Assembly (NCBI GenBank): GCA_032622095.1
Contig: CP136065.1
Coordinates: 114,927,195-114,991,194, forward strand
DNA from: Siphonodentalium dalli
Taxonomy: Eukaryota > Mollusca > Scaphopoda > Gadilida > Siphonodentaliidae
Length of the DNA stretch: 64,000 bases
Reading direction: 5' to 3'
A program made the position numbers and the translations under genes. Below the pieces are notes generated by a model. That model made no database searches, was not told where the DNA came from, and saw only the letters and a program-made list of their open reading frames with translations. The number at the start of each line of letters is the position of its first letter. Within the stretch, counting starts at the first letter, position 1. This document shows, one piece after another, positions 56,520-64,000 of the stretch.

Positions 56520-57790
56520 CCGGAACACCGTTCAAGTTCTATACATCCCATCAGTAAATCAATGTTGAAACGTGCATATGTGAATGGAACATGAATCCTA
56601 TATGAGAAGTAAACACGATGTTAGAGACAAAGCAGTTTGATGATCAATTGTTTCCACAACACAGGGATTGATCCTCCATCTATATACATTTGCATATATA
56701 GGAATTAACAATTTAGTTATAACTGCATGAATGAAATCTGGATAGCTATACAGCGAACCACTGTTCAAACTATTGGATTAATTTACACACTTTAGTATAT
56801 ATATACGTATATTCTCGTTGAAGTATATATTAATACCACGGGGGATGAATCCTGGAAGGTAGGTATTATTTTTTTGTTTTCGTTATAATCATTTTAAATT
56901 GCATGCTTTTCTGTGATTTGTGTAAGCCGATATCGCAATAAACGTTGATTAACAATTTGCGACACAAAGCAAAATTGCTCACAGCGTCACTTAAAATAGT
57001 GAAATTTCGAGTTGGGACCTTCACCTAGATACAGTGAAGTACATTATTATGGAACAGATCATAACTAAGAATTATATTCCCCGCTTTGTTTTTAGACTTT
57101 ATAAGGTTCCTGTCAAAACTTAAAAAAGTTCCTAGGTTTTGTGTTGGTTGAATATGATCTCTGCGGGCAAACGTTAGCCAGAGTATAGAAATTCATGGCA
57201 TGATCTAGCATCTGCTATGCGTACATATTATATTTTATACATACAATGTAAGCCTATTTGGATTTTACCTTATACATTTAGATATACAGTGACCTCGACA
57301 TGCTAGATTCTGATATATACGACAGTCAGCTTATTATAAACTGCATGTGAATATACCAGGAAAATATCATATACTGAGAAATAATTGTTCAATGTGGCCA
57401 ACATGACTAGTTTTGGTTTGTCACAAGTAGTTTGATTCATCATCATCTTTCATTGAAAGACCAAGACGTGTTAGTCATTATGGCATTATCATAGTCATTT
57501 TGACTAAACTATAGTCTTAGTCGTTACGACTAACACACCTAGTCAGTATACATAAATTCCGGCCTTATATCGTGATTATGACAAACCCGTGCATATTATT
57601 GATCATGTGGACAAACTTTTTACTAACCTATATAGGTCAGTTATTGACCAGCCTTTTTTCCCCAGTGCTGCTTTTCCATCGTATGATTGTTCTGTATCCA
57701 AATGTCGTATCGACATGCCGCATGCACCCGTATATACGTGCAACTGAGTTTGTCTATTAATAGTATCAAGCAACTACGGTTTTTATGAAC
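56520..57790. other. No gene recognised
   Basis: AT-rich DNA. A short alternating motif 'tagtcatt..gact' recurs at about 57460-57545 (ttagtcattatggc, tcatagtcattttgact, ttagtcgttacgact). Confidence 0.45.
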
Positions 57791-57794
57791 ACAT

Positions 57795-58250
57795 GTCGGA
57801 CATAAGCGTAACTGGAAGGAACTCTGTTAGGGGTGTCTAAAATCGAAGTTCCAGCTGCACCCCTTGAACTATATATTGAGCCAGACTGAAATTTCCGAAT
57901 CTGGGAAACGCATAATTATGCAAACGTACCCCGTGCATGTGTTGAAATTTGTTCTAACTAGAATCCCAAGTTTTCTAACTTTCGGGAATTTCCTCAAACT
58001 TTCCGATCAATAACACCCCCTATATGAAGTGACCGAAACAAGGGAAATTTTCGATTTTGTTCTAAACATTAACGCTAAATACTGGTTGGAAAACAAATAC
58101 ACCAGAACAATTTCAACCTATTTTTAGTCTGGGAAATTCCAACTTAGGTGATGTCAGGCATGAAATTTCCAAATTTTGCCGAAAGTTAGCCCTTCATATT
58201 TACATATTTAGGGAGGGGGGTATTTACCACACCTGTCGTCATGTCTCCGA
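57795..58250. repeat. Diverged relative of the 55322-56505 element interior
   Basis: It shares 'ccagctgcaccccttgaact', 'gtgaaatttccaac'-type motifs and 'aatttccaactgatg'-like blocks, ending 'ggcatgaaatttccaa' near 58180. Ends and target duplication were not found. Confidence 0.4.
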
Positions 58251-58259
58251 AATTAAGTG

Positions 58260-59540
58260 AAACAAATAGTTAAATAAATACATACATACATGAATAAGAC
58301 CAGATAAGGTTGGTTAATTTAAATAAGATGAATTAAAGGTCAATTGTTTGTATATCACTATAGTTTTAGTTGTGAATAATTATGTTTTATTATGTTTTAT
58401 CATTCTGAATCTCGAACCGGACCGTGATATTTATGTAATCACCAGAACTTCCGGTCGCTTAAACTAAATTGGGCGTCGGTGCACACCGGTTGTCAATGTA
58501 CGTGAACTCTTATATCTTGATCAAGAAGGAGGCCCGATACATTTAGTTTGTCAGACAATGGCTAAACGTATATAGGTTTATCCAGCTTATCCTCCTTGAG
58601 AAAAGCCCCGTTACTACAAACAAGAGAAAATCCATATCTACTGCGTGGATCGCGGCTCATTGTACTCAAAATTAAATAGACCCTGGAATACTATTTGAAT
58701 TTAGAGACAGAACGATGCTGAGCGTTCTTGTGAAGTGAAGACTCTTCGGATATCCCATGCATGTGCCAGTCTTTTGAAAGAAAAATGGAATCGAAATTCG
58801 AGTGGATTATATGACCAACAACTGTAAGGTATAATGAAAATATTGGCTTCATTGTCAGAACTTGACGCGCATATGTTTGTATGAAGAAAACATCGCTATA
58901 TATGATTATATATATACACACACCGAAGCTACTATATAATACACGAGTCACTTATACTTGCCCCCTGTAGTCTCAAGAAAACGCGAACAATATAATTTTG
59001 GTTGGATTGATTTTTAGAATTCAGACAGAAATTATTTTAAAGATAGCAACCTGTGCACGCATGTTTTCTGGCAATATTACACGGGGGAGGGGTCTGTAAA
59101 AAAAAAACCCCAGAAACTACCCCCCCCCCCAAACAAATCCGGTTTCAAGGTACCCAGCACCCCCTACGTGCAAAACAAATATTTTTTTTCCTCTGCACAA
59201 TTTGGGACCCATCCCCTTATATCCATGGTTGACACTTATTAAAACCTTTTTACTATTTTCGTTATTAGGAATACCATCCTAAATGTATCCCTTGTTCACT
59301 CTTGTTTCCAGTCCTGTACTACTATCTATTTTATAAGTAAATATATATGTGCCATCATACCATACCATACCATTTTGTCTTCACCATTATTATTGACTAT
59401 TGATAAAAAATAAATGGCGTGAAACATTTAGAACTATATATTCCAATCTACTTCAATCACATTAATATAGGTACTTTATTCTGTGAAACAAACCCCATCT
59501 TTCGCCGCCAACAGTTATATATAACTTACGCAAAAAAACA
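58260..59540. other. No gene recognised; poly(G)-family fragment at 59080-59220
   Basis: 'acgggggaggggtctgtaaa' and 'ctacccccccccccaaac' near 59080-59135, with 'ctgcacaatttgggacccat', resemble the termini of the poly(G)-ended element family, without definable ends. Confidence 0.4.
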
Positions 59541-59599
59541 TCGGTCATACCAGGGGGGGGGGGGGGGGGGGTCTGCAAAAAAATTCCGTATATAGGACC

Positions 59600-61189
59600 G
59601 GGGTGGGTGGGTGGTCCAGAGGCCGAGAAAATTGTGCTTGTAATTTTTTTCCAAAATGTTTTTTTTTCTCAAACAATTTACAAGTAATGACCATGTAATG
59701 TTGTTTGTAAGCATGTTAGTACCATGCTTGTTGTTATATGGCTATATAGGCAGCTATAGTGACTCTTTAGCCTCAGATTTAGCAACATTCTGGATTTCAC
59801 AGGATCCTGGCCCATTTCACAGTGGACCACCGTAATAGCGTTCGGGAAACTTATGATCAACGGAAGAAATATTTAGTAAACAAATTAATATATTACCTGA
59901 ATAAAAGTAATAAAACAAAAAAACTGTATCACAAATTAGATACTACATGGTGAATACTCAATGATGACTAGATATCATTAACCTGATTGTTGCATAACAT
60001 GAAATTGAAAAGGGTATCTCATAAATTTCTAATGTCTGAAATACTGTCTTGTTCTGGTATGTAATCAAATTCATTCCTTCTGGTTATTTCTCATCTTGAA
60101 TGATTGCAAATAATGTTAATTTGCAACAATTATCCAAATAAAACTGAATTGGTTATGATGAAGGACCGTTACTGTTTACTGCCCAGACAATCACAACAGA
60201 AGGTGACGCTATTCTCATTGAATTTCCGAACTTCATCTTGGAGATTTACTGCTCAACAAGACTAAACTAAAATACTAAGTGTATACTGTTATCACTTACA
60301 AATAGATGAACTGAAATAATGTGATGCATTCAGATGCATTGAGAAATGACATTCTTCAATGTCTTCAAAGTTCAAACTAAAAGTAAAATCAAGAATAAAA
60401 TCTGACTGAGACTATACTGCAGACTCTAGTGCACAAATGTACATACAAATATTTAAAATCCATAGCAACTGAACTTTCTGAAGCTCCACTAAAACTCAAC
60501 AGTTATTGAACATTTGATAACATTTAGGTCCACACATTCTATTTGCCTTTACTGATATGGTTAGTCAAAAGCAGTCATGTTGTGAGCCACAATGGATTCA
60601 CTAGATATATGTAATAGTATTAAAATCTGTTAACCAACTGGTTGAGTTATAATAATGCAAAATGTGTTTACGGTTGGAACAAGGCCGGTAACTCTGGTAT
60701 GCATTGACGGCTCGAGACATCAACTATATACCCGCCGACTAATATCGGGGGGGTATAATAACCATATATCTATGTGTATACCTAACCAAAACAATTCCCC
60801 TCCCCCACCACACCCCGGTGGATAAGACTAAAGAGTTCTTTGGTCATGCACAAATAATTGTGGAACCCCTGACCTGTTTACCACTATTTACACTGGCCAG
60901 TGTTCTCTGTCAGACACAACACGCTCGATATATTAAGGCTATAATGGGGTCTAGGACGATTTGTGACATATAGTGTACCTACACAATGCTTTATTATTGT
61001 TGTTAGATACTGGAAACACCTGGAAATACAGTTTATTTTTCGTTTTTCTGATCTGTGTTTACCAATTAATAGTCTTAATGGTACACAGCAAGAGTTTGCA
61101 CCAAAAAAAGGATAGTGGAATGGGATTGAAAGGCAGTTAACACAGTTATTGAAGAACGGCTAAAAACATACTCTGAAATTTTGTCAAAA
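59600..61189. repeat. Tandem duplication, unit 1 (1.59 kb)
   Basis: It begins 'ggggtgggtgggtggtccag' and ends 'ctctgaaattttgtcaaaat'. It is nearly identical to the following unit, with only scattered single-base differences and small indels in homopolymers (for example ggggggg against gggggg near 60748/62337). Confidence 0.95.
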
Positions 61190-62775
61190 TGGGGTGGGTG
61201 GGTGGTCCAGAGGCCGAGAAAATTGTGCTTGTAATTTTTTTCCAAAAAGTTTTTTTTCTCAAACAATTTACAAGTAATGACCATGTAATGTTGTTTGTAA
61301 GCATGTTAGTACCATGCTTGTTGTTATATGGCTATATAGGCAGCTATAGTGACTCTTTAGCCTCAGATTTAGCAACATTCTGGATTTCACAGGATCCTGG
61401 CCCATTTCACAGTGGACCACCGTAATAGCGTTCGGGAAACTTATGATCAACGGAAGAAATATTTAGTAAACAAATTAATATATTACCTGAATAAAAGTAT
61501 TAAAACAAAAAAACTGTATCACAAATTAGATACTACATGGTGAATACTCAATGATGACTAGATATCATTAACCTGATTGTTGCATAACATGAAATTGAAA
61601 AGGGTATCTCATAAATTTCTAATGTCTGAAATACTGTCTTGTTCTGGTATGTAATCAAATTCATTCCTTCTGGTTATTTCTCATCTTGAATGATTGCAAA
61701 TAATGTTAATTTGCAACAATTATCCAAATAAAACTGAATTGGTTATGATGAAGGACCGTTACTGTTTACTGCCCAGACAATCCCAACAGAAGGTGACGCT
61801 ATTCTCATTGAATTTCCGAACTTCATCTTGGAGATTTACTGCTCAACAAGACTAAATTAAAATACTAAGTGTATACTGTTATCACTTACAAATAGATGAA
61901 CTGAAATAATGTGATGCATTCAGATGCATTGAGAAATGACATTCTTCAATGTCTTCAAAGTTCAAACTAAAAGTAAAATCAAGAATAAAATCTGACTGAG
62001 ACTATACTGCAGACTCTAGTGCACAAATGTACATACACATATTTAAAATCCATAGCAACTGAACTTTCTGAAGCTCCACTAAAACTCAACAGTTCTTGAA
62101 CATTTGATAACATTTAGGTCCACACATTCTATTTGCCTTTACTGATATGGTTAGTCAAAAGCAGTCATGTTGTGAGCCACAATGGATTCACTAGATATAT
62201 GTAATAGTATTAAAATCTGTTAACCAACTGGTTGAGTTATAATAATGCAAAATGTGTTTACGGTTGGAACAAGGCCGGTAACTCTGGTATGCATTGACGG
62301 CTCGAGACATCAACTATATACCCGCCGACTAATATCGGGGGGTATAATAACCATATATCTATGTGTATACCTAACCAAAACAATTCCCCTCCCCCACCAC
62401 ACCCCGGTGGATAAGACTAAAGAGTTCTTTGGTCATGCACAAATAATTGTGGAACCCCTGACCTGTTTACCACTATTTACACTGGCCAGTGTTCTCTGTC
62501 AGACACAACACGCTCGATATATTAAGGCTATAATGGGGTCTAGGACGATTTGTGACATATAGTGTACCTACACAATGCTTTATTATTGTTGTTAGATACT
62601 GGAAACACCTGGAAATACAGTTTATTTTTCGTTTTTCTGATCTGTGTTTACCAATTAATAGTCTTAATGGTACACAGCAAGAGTTTGCACCAAAAAAAGG
62701 ATAGTGGAATGGGATTGAAAGGCAGTTAACACAGTTATTGAAGAACGGCTAAAAACATACTCTGAAATTTTGATA
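61190..62775. repeat. Tandem duplication, unit 2 (1.59 kb)
   Basis: The second copy of the preceding unit starts at the same 'ggggtgggtgggtggtccag' and continues past 'ctctgaaattttgata' into the right end of the element, so the duplication arose inside the transposon. Confidence 0.95.
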
Positions 62776-63009
62776 AAAACATGAGAAAGGGGGTGGGTCC
62801 CCAAAATTTTGGAGGAAAAAAAATATATTTTTTGCACAAATGGGGTGGTGGATCCCTCGGGGTCGGAAAAAACTTTTTGGGCCCTATATGTGCAATTTTT
62901 TTTCAGACCCCCCCCCCCCCCCCGGTCATACTGGCTCATATTTGAATTTTCACTCTGCCCTACAATGTTCCCATAAATTTTGACCACGATATCGAGCCTG
63001 GTTCAAACC

Positions 63010-63400
63010 TCCAAACCAAATTTCATTCAGATCCGATAATCCATTGCTGAGATATCTGCGCGAAACGACAAAAAGAAATACTTACCAGATAAACAGAGAA
63101 GGGTAACTTTAAAGTGGACAACGTGAACAACGTCATTTGTCCTCATTTTGAAAGCATGCAGTTATTCATGTGAACCTCCATGCCAAATTTCATTTAGGTC
63201 ATATAACCACCGGTGGATATGCATGGACGGACAAACACCCCACATTTCCAGATAAACAAGATGGCTGTTGGTGGCCATTTTTTTTTACAATGGGACAAAA
63301 TTGACAGATCCCATCTGAAGGCCACCCCAAATATCCATATGAAGTTTGGTGTCGATCGGTTGAGGGAGGTGGCCTATAGGGTATTCCGAAGGAACTCCAA
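63010..63400. repeat. Dispersed 'atggctgcc'-type repeat, terminal copy
   Basis: 'caaatttcattcagatccga', 'aacaagatggctgttggtgg', 'catatgaagtttggtgtcga' and 'gagggaggtggcctatag' match the family in ANKRD40 intron 2. The remaining DNA to 64000 is AT-rich, with nothing recognised. Confidence 0.7.
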
Positions 63401-64000
63401 CCTTTCAGAACATCAAAGTTTTTATCCCATAAATGTGCAGCATTGGTTGTTTCCGTATATTTTTAGTTATATATCTTTCTGGTTGGCGTAAACTCAATGA
63501 ATATCTACCGAAATACCAATGCGGTAATCATGCACCCCCATTGATAGAAATGCTAAGGAAATTGACGTATATTAAATTTACGATAGCTGTATTAGAATGT
63601 ATAATTGTGTTAGAATTTGTTTTGACATATTGGTTGGAGTATGAGTACTATTGAATTGAAATAGAACATTAATTTTGCGTCTTTCAACATTGATAAAAAC
63701 GATATATATTAGTATGAAATTGTCTCATATGTGAATATAAGAAAGACTATTGGTTGGAAATTAATTCCATTGGTTGGGAAATAATATATTGATTTATAAA
63801 AGACTGCTATTAAAATGGAACATACCTATATTGAATGCTTGGTGTATGCATGCAATATAGTTAAATAACCCACTATTATTTTTTCTTTGACATATTTTCC
63901 GACCAAACGGCTGCCAATACACGCGGCGCATAAACATTTGATATGATAACGGTACACTCACAGGTCCCCAGAACAAAAAAATTATCCCACCCCAAATAGT

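Larger units (their letters stand above)
59551..62923. mobile_element. Poly(G)-ended hAT-like element, 3.37 kb, TSD GGTCATAC
   Basis: GGTCATAC lies at 59543-59550 and 62924-62931. The left end is CA plus 19 G, then TCTGCAAAAAAATTCCGTAT; the right end, read inwards, is 16 G then TCTGAAAAAAAATTGCACAT, so the TIRs correspond through the G tract and beyond. It contains a 1.59-kb unit twice in tandem (59600-61189 and 61190-62775). ORFs such as 62245-62562 are open in only one of the two copies and are not genes. Confidence 0.82.

Noticed and set aside
62245-62562. 105-codon ORF in the tandem-duplicated unit
   Set aside because: It is not open in the equivalent place of unit 1 because of a one-base difference in a G run, and no family is recognised.

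Overview
The window looks like a stretch of an invertebrate animal nuclear genome: AT-rich, intron-bearing genes, no bacterial operons, and very dense transposable elements and relics. The exact phylum cannot be fixed from the sequence. The two recognisable host genes are conserved animal genes, and the retrotransposon family (CR1-like, with esterase and PHD domains) is of a kind known from sea urchins, lancelets, molluscs and fish, so a marine invertebrate is the best guess (inference). || Host genes. (1) The 3' part of an RSL1D1-like gene (ribosomal L1 domain, nucleolar) is on the + strand, with exons at 3423-3524, 3896-4061 and 5561-6339; its upstream exons lie off the left edge. The middle exon is one base short of keeping frame. 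(2) A complete ANKRD40-like gene is on the - strand, with four coding exons at 48143-48270, 29523-29671, 18536-18706 and 17025-17332. Splice sites and phases all agree and give 251 residues over 31 kb. The two genes converge. The ANKRD40 introns (about 18.5 kb, 10.8 kb and 1.2 kb) hold most of the mobile DNA. || Layout. 1-3.4 kb: relics and a hAT-like element with a second hAT-like element nested in it. 3.4-6.4 kb: RSL1D1-like exons. 6.4-11 kb: hairpin, a 2.4-kb inverted minisatellite carrying a TTAA MITE, and a tandem repeat. 11.6-14 kb: inverted-repeat element. 17-48.3 kb: ANKRD40 with many intronic elements, including a 4-kb element with 390-bp inverted ends, an 86-bp perfect palindrome, a 160-bp tandem array, nested TIR elements at 32.9-38.6 kb, and a CR1-like LINE at 39-44 kb (+). 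48.7-53.4 kb: a second, better preserved LINE of the same family (-), ending about 460 bp upstream of the ANKRD40 start codon. 54.8-62.9 kb: three more TIR elements, one holding a 1.59-kb tandem duplication. || The LINE pair is the most interesting system. ORF1 is an SGNH/GDSL esterase-like protein. ORF2 starts with a short hydrophobic leader that runs directly into a 2A-like ribosome-skipping motif (G-I/V-EQNPGP), followed by a PHD finger, an APE-type endonuclease and a reverse transcriptase. A degenerate array of a shared 20-bp motif lies at the ORF1/ORF2 boundary in both copies. Both copies are dead, but by different mutations. || A second theme is the number of DNA transposon insertions that can be proven from the sequence alone: six hAT-like copies with 8-bp target-site duplications, one further 8-bp case of unclear superfamily, and one 6-bp case with an intact empty site 550 bp away.
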